Origin: Struthio camelus
Lineage: Eukaryota; Chordata; Aves; Struthioniformes; Struthionidae
Direction of reading: 5' to 3'
Assembly: GCF_040807025.1 (NCBI RefSeq)
Contig: NC_090945.1
Location: 77,104,088 to 77,168,087 of the forward strand
Length of the DNA stretch: 64,000 nucleotides
Shown: positions 1 to 11,151 of the stretch, in pieces
Layout: each line of letters starts with the position of its first letter
Numbering within the stretch: position 1 is the stretch's first letter
Notes under the pieces: model-generated
Database searches by the model: none
What the model was told of the DNA's origin: nothing
The model's input: only the letters and a program-made list of their open reading frames with translations
Translations under genes and position numbers: made by a program

Positions 1-2389
1 ATAAGCATCCAGTATCGCTTCTCTCCTGCACAGCATCAAATCAGCTGGTTCGTGTATATGTTATGCCTGCATATCTGTTAGTATATCATCACCAGGAGAC
101 TCTGGCTTCATTCAAAGCATGGAGTGAACCTAGCCTTGGTGCTAAGATCAATGCAGCCAGAGACATTGCCACACCAGGTACTCTCAAGGTGGGAGGCATG
201 ATGCAAGGAATAAGAAATGCCATGAAAAAAAAAACCTTCCTCCTTTGCTGGTACCTCCCTACCCTTGATCTCTCTCCTTCCAAGCACTCTACCAGTTCTC
301 TCCCCTCCAGCTGCCACTAGAAGGGCGTTGCATTTTCTTCAGGCAAGGATGGACCAAACAAGGAGGCTGAAGCACAGGTATATTGTACCTGGGAATGGGC
401 TGCCTCTTTCTTCTGGCCTCCCACTGGAGCCTTTCTACTCTGCGCAGCACATAGAGGTGCTTTGGCAGCTGTGTTTCCTTCTTTCCCCCCAGGAGAACCT
501 GAAGTGGGGTCACAAGACAGGACAAAGCAGCAGCGTGGCAAGCAGCAAGGCCGATCATCTGTGCCAGGAGCTTGGTATTTAAAGTTACTTTGGACCAAAT
601 ACCCCATATTTGCAAAGGGTTTTTTGCAAAGTCACCTTTAATGTACTCCTTTACTTTTAACTTAAAAGTTATGTTTTAAAGAGCCTGCAGGCAGGAAGAA
701 GCCAGAGGTTTTATCAAACAGATAGAGGAGAAAAAAAAAAAAACACAACTCAAAACATTAATAAAAGAAGAAAGGGAAAGGAAATGACAAACCTTTGCAT
801 GTAATGCCTCAGAGCCCATAGGGAACATGGGACTAGTAAATGAGGACAGAGTGGTCATTCTACCACAGAATAGCGAAGCATGAGGTTACCCAAATAAGTA
901 CCCCAGTAGCAATCTAACAATAGAAACAAGAAAAAAATATTTCTAAGAATTCATCGAGACATGCACACCCCCAAATAAGGGGGTACAGTAAGGTATTTCT
1001 GTAGTGTCAAAGCACGCAAAGAGTGAGGTCTGTCCTTGGTAGTGACTCCGTTACTACAGCATTGTTTTTATCTTCACATTTGTCTAGTGATAAGCCTAAT
1101 GCAATGAAAAGACACATGAAGACACGCCACCCCGAGCATTTACAACTGCCATCAGTCTCTGATCTAGATCATTGCAGTGTTTTTGCCCCAACAAAGCACT
1201 ACAGCACACATTCTCCTGGCTCTACACAGGTACAGTAAGAGGGAGTATAAAACTGAGCACTTTGATCACAAGAGCCTTACTTTGGTCACAAGAGTTGTAT
1301 AGCATAGGGAGCACAGCACGAACAGAGGTGTGAGAGAGCACAAGCAAGTGAATCACGCTACGGCAGCACGGATTTCGCAGCACACAAAACAGAGGCACGG
1401 AACAGGGAGACGGTTCTTCAGTTTTCACCAGCATTTATGAGAGAAATTCATGTGACGGTAGGCAAAACAATTTGGGGGAGTAAAATCACAATGACTGGCT
1501 AGTTTCTCTTTTGAAAGAATCTTTAAGTCTGCGCACAGCAGAACCCCTCAAAGAGAAAGGCCAAAGAGAAGTTCCTAAGGTACTACAGTGCGGTGAGTAC
1601 ACAGTAACTTCTACAGTGATGGAGAAGTGCTGAGAGGAAGCGTGATTGTTCTAGGATGGTTCCGCTTCAGATATTTGGGCACAGTTTAGGAGCTATCACA
1701 GCCTGGGTGGAATTCACCTGAAGAACCCTGGACATAAAAAAGACTTATCATCAATAGTTGCATGTATCTGAGTAGAGATGAGGATGTGGGAGCAGGGAAC
1801 TGCAGTCTTCCAGCTTCTGAGAAGAGGAGGAGGAAGTATGGGATAGCCGCCAGCTGATTCTGCTCCTTTACATTGGAGAGGGGAAGAAAGTTTTCCTCTG
1901 TCCTTCCTCATTGAGGGTGAATTGTCAAATCAACTACCTGACAGTCGGAATCCATGACATGGAAAAACCCTGAAGCAAAGCAAAATCTGTTGAAGAAGTC
2001 TAAACAGAAGTTATCAGAGATAGAATGCATAAATATGCTTGTGCACATGCAGAAGTGCACAAAAGAATGCATTAAAACAATCATCTAGGATTTAGCATAT
2101 CAGCAAACTGAGTGACCAAACCATAAGAGAGAAACCATTTACAGATATGCAAATCTACCCTATATCACAAAAGTTGCATGTAAAAGAGATTAGAAATGCC
2201 TATATTTCCTACTTCTAAGGGTATGTGGGATGTGAGAGCATCTGCTTTGTTAAGGTTATAAGCTCAACGGCCTTTTCAGTTCAAAGGGACTAATAAATAA
2301 CACGGAAAGTGATAAACAAAAGCACACAGAGACACAAACCTGGCAGGCAGTCTTTGCTATTGTCTCCATTATTGTTTGTCTAAAACTCT
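1..2389. other. Unassigned intergenic DNA
   Basis: No supported gene. There is an A13 run at 731-743. Short open frames here look like chance. Translations show no similarity that I recognise to the expected neighbour TNIP2. Confidence 0.6.
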
Positions 2390-2508
2390 CTGGCCACTAA
2401 TTGATGGGTTGCTCAGAAACTATGGGCACAGCTTTGGAGACAACCAACCTGGACTTTGTAACTGGGAGGAAGGGGGAAAACGGACGAACATGAGGATTAT
2501 GGATATTT

Positions 2509-2523
2509 GGGGGGGGGGGGGGG
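2509..2523 (+). repeat. G15 run
   Basis: Fifteen consecutive G, inside the LTR-like segment. Confidence 0.9.
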
Positions 2524-3063
2524 CCTGTGGGACTATGCAAAATCTATTAAGGAATACTTAGGGATGAGAGTCAAAGAGACAAAAAGGGGAACAAGGGAGG
2601 AACAAGGAGAGGGGAAGAATAGAGAGGAGGAAGGATAAGAGGGGTCCAGTCATGTATAAACAGCCCAGACGCTGGTCAGTATGTTTGTCTGTCTGAGCCT
2701 TGCACCTGATCACTGCACTCTAGCAGTCCACTTATTAAACCCTTCCTTAACTATCTTCCTGTGTAATCTCACCCTCTATCCTATGTGTGAGCACTGCAAG
2801 GTTTAGAGGCCAGCAGCTGGAGTGACTAGAGTGAGTGAATTAGGTGCCAGCAGCCGGAGGGACCACAAGACAGGGGGCCCATATGTCTGATGTGCCATTA
2901 ACTTGGGGGGGGACCAGAGTGAGTGAATTAAGGGGGACTGGAGTGAGTGTGGGTCTAAGGGACCCCAGGTTAGGGGGCCTGGGTGTCTGGGGTGCCAACA
3001 ACTGGAGAGACCAGTGTGTTTGTATTTTTCCCCTAACCTGATGTGTGTGGGTGCGTACGCGCA

Positions 3064-3099
3064 ACTCGCTGGCAAACTAAGCTGGCCTAGCCAGCGAGT
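3064..3099. repeat. Perfect 10-bp inverted repeat, 16-nt loop
   Basis: ACTCGCTGGC at 3064-3073 and its exact complement GCCAGCGAGT at 3090-3099 could form a hairpin. It lies inside the LTR-like segment. Confidence 0.7.
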
Positions 3100-3600
3100 A
3101 GGAGGAAAACCTGTCTCTGGGAAGACTCAGACCAAGCCAGAGGCTGGTAAGGGAGCCCACGGTCCAGGCATGGATATTGGACAGGCTGAGCTCCTGTATT
3201 CGAGGGATGCACGAGTGGGAATGTACTTGTGAGGCTAGAGAGGGAAGGGGTAGGAGTTTTCACTAGTGAATTTCAGCCACTATCAGCTGGAGAGAAGCAA
3301 CAAGACTCTGCTATCTGTACTTACATGTATGCGAGCTCTGATAGTGGTATATGTGGGTGTTACTACAGGCAGTGCCCAGTCATGACAGTCTGGGTAGCTG
3401 GCTGTGTCAACGGTACCCAAGATACACACCCAGACTCGCTACAGGCCGACTACGGATGGGAAAGCAGCAGCTGCACCATCAGCCCAGGACAGAGACACCT
3501 CTTGTCTCTGGTTACATGGGGCTGGGCTCCAGTGGCTGACAAGGACTCCCCAGGTCCCAGAGTCTCCCAGAAACATAGGCCTTTATAACATCCCTTAACG

Positions 3601-4235
3601 CTACTGTCTACTTGTTCACTTGCTCCTAGAAAGGGATTATAAAAGGTCTTCTCCCGAGATGTAACACTACCTGTGAACAACAACATTCTGACATTTCCTG
3701 CACAAGCGGAGCAGTAACTTTGCTAACAAACACTTTCACATCAGAATCAGCGTTATGGAAAAGGAAAATGAAGGAGTAAGTAGTAGACAACGTCCCTAAT
3801 CTTTTCCCAAGATTCTCACCCTCCTACTCTCAAGAAAGTTGCACGATGAGGGCCTCTCTGAAGCGTCTGTACACAAACGAATGCAACACAGTAACTGAAA
3901 GCATTGGAGGTCCACATGCAGATAGAGCTATGATGAACCTCAGATCAGAGATGTGGTGGAATAGTTTGCATGACTGCAGTGCTGTGATAAGATAATGGCT
4001 CTTCAGGAAGGAAAACGGGGAAGGCAAGGAGCATGGGGCCATGCTCTAAGCAAAGAGAGCAGCTTGCATGCACAGAGCTCTGCAAAGGAAGAGGTGACAG
4101 GCTGGTTAAGAACTTGTGGGTCAGGATGAGAGGGGAGGCCAACAAGCAGAATATGGTGGTGTGTAAGTCTGCTGCAGACCATCAAAAAAAGGAGAGGAAG
4201 TGGATGAGCTCAGGTCTCATCAAATGGGAGAAGCC
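3601..4235. other. Unassigned stretch between LTR-like and CR1 segments
   Basis: No recognisable feature. Part of 4030-4235 may be more diverged 5' CR1 sequence. Confidence 0.5.
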
Positions 4236-5140
4236 TTTTGTTTCATTGCAGGGCCCTTTTTCCTCACTGGGGACTTTAACCATCCCAGTATCTGCTGGCA
4301 AGGCAACAAGGAAGGGTGTAAGCAATCCAAGGGAACAATCCTGGAGTGCATTAAGGACAACTTTTTGACAAAGGTGATAGAAAAGTCAATTAGGGACAGC
4401 TCAATCAAGGCATACTAGTTAAAGATGTGAAGGCTGACCACAACCTTGGCTACAGCAACCATGAGATAACATTAGAAATCTTGAATGAATTGAGGTAGGC
4501 AAGTAACAGAATAGCAGTCTTGGACTTTGAGAGAGCTGATTTTGGCTTGCTCAGGAAACTGGTAAGCAGGACCTCATGGGAGGCTGAGGCAAAGGGGCCT
4601 AGCAAAGCCGGTTAATCTTCAAGAACAACTACTCAAAGTAGAAGAACGGTCCATTCTGATGTGCAGGAAGTCAAGCAAACATGGTAGGGGACCAGCTCTG
4701 CCCAAGGAGGAACTCCTGGCTGAGCTCAAACCCAAAAAGGAAGCGTGTAGGAGGTGGAAGTGAGGCCAGGCTATTCAAGAGCAACACAGAGACAGCGTCC
4801 GAGTATACAGGGGGACAGTTAAAAAAGTGAAAGCTTGGCTGGGAGTTGAAACTTGCAGGAGGTGCAGAAGGCAACAAAAGGTATTGCAGCAGCAGGGAAA
4901 ACGTTGGCCCCCTGCTGAAAGGCACAGAAAAGGCCAAGTTAGACGATAACTTCTTGGCTGGGAAGGTCTGCACTTGGGCCTCCCTGAACGTAGTCTGTGC
5001 AAGTGAAGTATGACTCAGAGTAGAGAAAGAGTGGATTAGAGACCCACTTAGGCAAACTAGACATCAGGACAGGCAGCAGGAGGCTGGACTAGATGACCTG
5101 CAAATGTCTCTTCCAACCTGAATTATTCTGATTATAAATT
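4236..5140 (+). mobile_element. CR1 LINE fragment, internally deleted
   Basis: The plus strand translates, with breaks, to the end of the CR1 ORF2 endonuclease (GDFNHPSICW, then LECIKDNFLTKVIE) and the linker before reverse transcriptase (DFERADFGL, later RRWK). Around 5045-5070 a frame-shifted remnant of the start of the reverse transcriptase domain is seen. It joins directly to the standard CR1 3' end (CTGGACTAGATGACCTGC, then CTTCCAACCTG) and a tail of ATTCTGAT type. Almost all of the reverse transcriptase is missing, and stops and shifts are present, so the copy is dead. The 5' boundary is approximate. Confidence 0.85.
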
Positions 5141-7510
5141 CCCAAAGATCACTCTAAATTATTTTGCTATCTAAAGAAAAAAAAAAAAAAACAAGGCGGA
5201 AATGTCATTTCAGCCTATTGTCTTCACCAGGGCTGTGCCAAAGCTGAAAAGCTGCTGTATTTGAGAAGAGAAGACATAATATAGCAATGCATACTAGAAA
5301 TGGCCATTTTAGTTCACTAACAATTCCCATCCATATGCGTTGTACTGACAAGACACTGATATCATTAGGGTTATGTTTTCAACCACCAGTTTAAGTGAGA
5401 ACAAGATGGGGACAATGACAAACATATTATAAAAACTCTTAGCGCAAGCACATCCATCACTTCAGCAGTACAAAAAAGTAGGAAGTAAACTCATTTAGGA
5501 TGGAAATAGCAATGACCAAGTCCATGTGGAAGGTACATACAGAACTGGAAGACACTCTATCGCGCTGTTTCTGTGTTTGCTACCTTTTCCAGGCATATCC
5601 CAGCCCCAGCCTGTCTGTAGCACGCAATTGTTTCTGTTTTATTAAACTTTTTCCAGGGGTCACAAGTATATCATTGCATTGTCAAATGGCAATATTTTGA
5701 TGTAGTAACCCTTGGCAATGCAAATTTCGAAGGTGAGCATCTGTAAAGTGACCATTAAAGAAAATAGGGGGAAAAAAAAACCAACACAGGGTCACCCTTT
5801 CAGAACTACTTGTATCATGGTAATATCCAATCCGAAGGAACTTGTTTGCAAATACAGACAAGGAGGTATTTCTGTGAAGAGAACAGAACATACTAACGTT
5901 ACAAAAAGGAGTAAAACACAATGAATTTATCAGCTATCTCTAAAGGCCCCCTCATTGAACCATCAGCCAGACCACCTTTCATGTATTCCAAATTCATCTT
6001 TACTTCGCAAACACAGGAAGCAGCAGTTTTTATTATTTTAAATAAAGCAAGGTCAAGGGTCTTTCAAGGCTGCTGTAGGAAAGAAACAGCAACTACGCAT
6101 TTACTTCCAGTAAGTGCTACAGCGGGAAGGAGCTCAGCTGGAATAGTATGCGACTTCAGGCAACAAAAGCTTTTGAAGTTCAAGCCTTTTTCAGAGCCTT
6201 CTTCAAGACTGAACCATTCTCAGCTGAGCACATACACTTGTAGATGCTCGCTTTAATGAACTGAAAGTTCTGACTTCCCATTGGTGCGTCAGATGGACTT
6301 TTTCTCAAGCAGTGGAAACAATTGTCTAGGCAGCACTTGCGTGGGGCTGCAGACACCACTGAGCTGTTAAAGTACCTTTTATAATAAAATTGAAACTATG
6401 AGGAGAGACCATTCATTCTTTACCTCTCAATCAGGAAGTCCACTCATTCAAGCAACCATCAGTCTGTGCAGCAAAACACACAACATTCACACCATCCCTT
6501 CCACTCCTCCTCCAAACATTAACTCATAAAAAGCTGCTCGGAGGCTTCCTCAAGCCCACCAGGAAAATCAGCGGGGGCTTTTCATAGATGTAGCTTATGG
6601 TAGTCTAAGGTCAACAGCTAATTTCGGCCAGGGAAATCCCAATACCATTCATTTAGCATTTCCTTAGTGCAACTTAGATTGTGTAGGTTAGAAAAGGGAA
6701 AGGCCTGAATCAACCATGATGCAACTAAAATGGAACAATGCTCCTTGTCAACACACGCAGCCCAAGGCAACGTTAGCAGACGTATCACACTGCATGCCAG
6801 AGTTAATACACCATTCCACCCTCAATAAACACTATCACTGCACTGCTCACAACACTATATTGTCATATAGGGGAGCCACGTCCTGCAAGAACAGAACTTC
6901 TGCCTCAAGGCTGAGGTAAACCAGGCACTTCATCAATCGTCAATGCTAAATATTTTGAATAAACTATCTGAATACTAACTGTCGAGAAAAGCTGCTTGCT
7001 GCAGTGCTCAGAGTACCCAGAAATAGGAGATCTGGATCCTATTCTCCTCTCATTGCCCCCATCCTTCAGTTCCCTAGGAACTGAGGTAATAACTACTTCA
7101 CTAGAAGGAACATCAAATGCTTTGAGATATTACATGAAAGGTACTACAAAGAAACTAGCAGCTGCCCAAGACATATGGAAAGCAGAGCCCTTCCTCCTCT
7201 ACCACTATCATAGGAGTCAATGGGGAACCAGGTAAGGAAAAACAAGCAGGAAAACCCACCGGGGATTTAAAAAAAAAAGAAAAAAAGGAAGGGAATACTC
7301 TTAAGGAAAACAGAGAACTGGGAATGACAGTGCTGCTTCTTTCACAAATTCTTGAAATACGTGGGTTAATCCCCTCTCTTTCCTCTGAACCAGCTTAGAT
7401 GTCATGAGACTGTTTTAGCAAATACAGACAGAAAGCTTAGAGACATGAACAAACGAACCTAAGGGCTAGAAAGCAAACGAACAGAATTGCCAGTTTATTA
7501 CAATCAATAA
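5141..7510. other. Unassigned intergenic DNA
   Basis: It begins with an A run at about 5176-5191 just past the CR1 end. No gene or repeat is recognised. Confidence 0.6.
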
Positions 7511-7686
7511 AGAGATTGTCCAGAAGAGGCTCTATACTCTCCAACCTGCAAAGTTTTCAAGGGCGGGTTGGATAAAGCCTCGTGTAACCTGGTCTGACCT
7601 CAACGGTGACGCTGCTTGGAGCAGGAGGTTGGATTCGAGACATCCAGAGGTCCCTCCTAACCTGAGTTATCCCATCCTATGAGCCT
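7511..7686 (+). mobile_element. CR1 LINE 3' tail, 5'-truncated
   Basis: Diverged match to the CR1 3' UTR: AGATTGTCCAGAAGAGGCT, then a GGAGCAGGAGGTTGGATT stretch, AGAGGTCCCTCCTAACCT, and a CCATCCTATGA-like end. Severe 5' truncation is typical of CR1 copies. Confidence 0.8.
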
Positions 7687-8239
7687 AATCTCAGGCTCTT
7701 TTACAGCCCTCCTGATTCCAGCTGTTGACTAAAGCAACCATCAAGCTATTGAAACTACTCCAAGACTTGCAATGCAGATGTGTGCAGCCTTCTGAACAAA
7801 AATCCCCCTTGCAGACTCTCCAGCCTGACAACATGAGAGTAAGCAAGTCGCTAACCCTCCTCCTCAATAGAACGAAAACAGCATTGTGACCATCTGTTGC
7901 CAGGTAACGCAACAGCTTTAAGAGCATACCAGACAGTCAGCATCAGCCCGAGAGGCTGCCCAGGGTGGATGCTAGCCATCATCTAAAAGGACATGTGTAA
8001 GGTGCCACTACCTCTCCAGGTTTCAGGGCTCACCGGACACTATGATCACCAAAAACTACTGCCCACACTTCACGCCTGGTGCAGGAATGCTGCAGGCAGG
8101 GGTGCTGTCTGGACAGGCATGCCCCAACTCCGTCTTCTTGAAGCGTCAAACCAGACTGAGTCACACAGGATTGAGTCAAGTGCAAAATTTGAAAGGGAAG
8201 CCAAAACCTCTGTAAAATGCCCATTTCCCAATTATGGCA

Positions 8240-8400
8240 GTACGAACGTAGCTGGCCCCTGGCTGCGCACAGACTTACCCCCATCGCCACCTTGCGACTT
8301 TGGGAAGCACTGCCGACAAAGCCTCTCCCCCTCACCTGGCAGCCGCAGCGCAGGTCGCGCAGCGGCATCCTCTGCTACGCTCTAAGCCAACTCGCCTTTA
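8240..8400. promoter_or_regulatory. Small intergenic CpG-rich patch
   Basis: About 13 CpG by hand count in 160 bp, in otherwise CpG-poor intergenic DNA. Open frames of 130 codons (+, 7993-8385) and 112 codons (-, 8030-8368) overlap it but resemble nothing known. It could be a promoter or enhancer remnant or a first exon of a non-coding RNA. Confidence 0.25.
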
Positions 8401-11115
8401 CCCCATCCCGCTGTCCTCTTTGACACGAGGAGCCCAGCTAGCTAACGCTCTCTGAAACACCCTGTGAGTCTTCACTGATCCGTGCTCAATGCTCATTTTC
8501 TTAACGAGGGCAGGGAGAAGTACTATTACAATTCCTGCCAAACCCATAAAATGACTCTGTCATCTGTTTCCTCTGGCTTTTCCTGCCTAGCGGGACCTCT
8601 GGCTAAGGGACCTCAGGAACTGGATAGAATTTATAGTACTCTTTGATGCCCGCTTGGTTGCCTCATTTACTTTGACAGGAATAGTATCAACTTGTAATGG
8701 CTGTTTTATTGTTGCCTGGAAATTAGAGATGTTTTCTTCCCTGGTGACTGCAGTTGTTCGGTGCTGCTCAAAGAACTCATCTGCTCACTGTCCTTTGAGA
8801 TACGCTCACCGAGACATTTGTGTGTGAGGTAAGGGGCACTGAGAACTGGAAATTATTCAAAGCGTGGAAATATTCCTGATGCTGCTCCCTAAATGTGAGA
8901 AAGTATCTACTGTTAGCAATGGAAAACAGCAGGGCAACAAGACTGTGAACATAAAAAGGAAGCTCACCTGGCCACAGAGCATTTTAACTTCTGCACTGGC
9001 CACATTGCTCACGCTCTAGGTAGAGCGTCTCTTTTTCAGACCAGCCTTGATGAGCGGGGACTGCTAGAGGGAGCAGAAGTATCTTAGCAGCTCAGCTTAG
9101 ACAAAAACCAGTACATAACCTCTGGACTCCAAAGGACAGGATCCACAGACCATTTTGGATATCCAACAGGGGAAATTCAGACTCGCTAAGCCCAGGCTTC
9201 CAGTGTAACCAAGCTCCCTTGGTTACAACGACAAAAGGCAAACGAAAGAGCACCTAAACGAGCATCACCCTAAAAAGGCACTTGAACCTTTTGGGTCTCA
9301 GCAGCACTGAAAAAGTTACAGCTTTTGCAATCTTGGCAACTCCAGTTTGGCTGAAGCACAGGAACAAATGTTTTCATCTCCTGCACAGATTACGGCAACT
9401 CTTAAAATTACTTAAAAGCACCACACGCTCTGCAGAAGTCTAGTAACCAGTATCTTGTCCCACTGGATAAAAGGAAGATTATTTTCTCAACTTTCTAAAG
9501 ACTAAGACACTGGAAAGTAGGGGTTTTTTGTCCCCTCCCCAACCACCCAAGTGTTAAGTTCCACAGTGAATTCTCAGTAAAAAGCTTTAACAGACAAGTT
9601 TTCACTCTGTTGGAATAAAGCCATCCCATCAGACCCCAAAAAACACTTGCCAAGCTCTTCACATATATCTAGCCTTTCTCCTGTGTACAAAAGTTCACTT
9701 ACTGACAGATTATTTGAATTCTCCGTACGCTTCTAAGAGAAAAGGGGCAGATTTAGTAGCTGAATTAGATGAACTCATTCTGAACTAATCATTTGAAATT
9801 AGCTCCTTCATGCAAATGAGTACATCTGCTATGAGACAAGGATCATCACTCAATGCAAAACTCGCTACCTCTGATGGAAGCTCTCAGTTTCTTTCTATTA
9901 GCAAGAGTAACTAAGGTGAACCAAATAAATCACGTGCTTTCCTGGAAGTTCACTTCTAGTGGGTGGAAACCATTGTCATGCTATACAGTAGACAATCACT
10001 GCTGAAGCTCACATTAATGCAGCTTAGCTACAGTATAAAGGCCCGTACCTTTAGAGATTCTTAAGCATTAAAGAGGTAGGCCAACTGATTCACTTCCTTT
10101 TACAGAAGATAGTAATATCGCACCAGGTAGCCAAATCATGCAACACTGATCTCGCAATGTACCTACACCATTAATTAACATTTAATGTTTCCATCGCCTC
10201 ATTTAATAGCTGCTACTAAAACCTCTGCATTCACGTGACACCTTTCAGATGAAAATTATCCCCATGCTGCTTTCTGCACTTCAAAGACCAAGTATCCTTC
10301 AGAGGTGTACAAGGGGTATTCATAATGACTAAACATCCTTCAGACATACCAAAGGGATACTTAGGTTTAGGACCACCTCATAGTTCTCATTCCCACAAGG
10401 AAATGTGGGTCATGCGTGAGGGAAAACAGCAACTAGACCAGCCTGAAACCCTGACGTTGCAAGACAACAGAAAAGTTACTAAAATTGTGAGGAAAAGGTG
10501 AAACACAGCCATAGAAGAACTGAGCTTTCAGGTTCTGGATTACAATATGGTCACAGCTGTGAGATTCATGCTTCTAGCTTTATGAAAACCTACGAGAGAT
10601 TATAACAGACTGGGAAACAGGCAGTTCCTGTCCATCCCAGCGACTAGCTCCTGCAGCACAGGACAGACTGTGGCTACGCTAGGAACGTAAGAGCTAGAAA
10701 AGAAATACTAGACCTCTCCCATTTCTCTCATTTAATGCTTTTTAGAGAACAACTAGAAGTTATATTTCTTTTTGACCCCACCAGCTTACTTGCAACGTGG
10801 TCTGACTACAGTGCAGGCTGCTTCATTTGTTTTTAGCCAAGCAGGTGCCCACACAAGGTAAGAAACAATATGGAGTGGTGGTGGCGTATCAGGCATGCAC
10901 GAGGTAAAGGTTCAACTGAACGTAAGATACGTACAATATTAACTCCTAAGTTTTACTGTAACAAAGCCCCAAGAGCGCATTACCACTTACATATCCAAAT
11001 TACTCCTCAGATGTTTTCAGGGAACCTCAACCACAAGCTCTGTAACAAAGCAAAATGGATCATTTTTGAGATAGAGTCTAGGAGGTGGTGGGAGTAAACA
11101 GATAAGGAAGAACAC

Positions 11116-11151
11116 CACACACGCGCATATATATGTGTATGTGTGTATATG
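11116..11151. repeat. Alternating CA/CG/TA/TG microsatellite
   Basis: 36 bp of unbroken purine-pyrimidine alternation running CACACACGCGC, then ATATATATG, then TGTGTATG units. Confidence 0.85.

Larger units (their letters stand above)
2390..3600 (+). mobile_element. Probable endogenous retrovirus LTR (ERVL-like), boundaries unresolved
   Basis: The segment has an LTR-like layout on the plus strand: a purine-rich upstream part, a TATA-like box (GTATAAACAGCCCAGACGCTG, about 2655-2675), then about 75 nt further a poly(A) hexamer in CTTATTAAACCCTTCC. A G-rich region follows in which a GAGTGAGTG-type word recurs at about 2829, 2919 and 2941. This resembles avian ERVL-type LTRs from memory. I could not find matching target-site duplications or any gag, pol or env frame, so a solo or fragmentary LTR is most likely. 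Confidence 0.45.

Noticed and set aside
2803..3075. Pro-rich 90-codon minus-strand frame
   Set aside because: Falls in the G-rich degenerate repeat array of the LTR-like segment; composition artefact.
7993..8385. 130-codon plus-strand frame
   Set aside because: No family resemblance, no splice or poly(A) context, and an equally long frame on the other strand.
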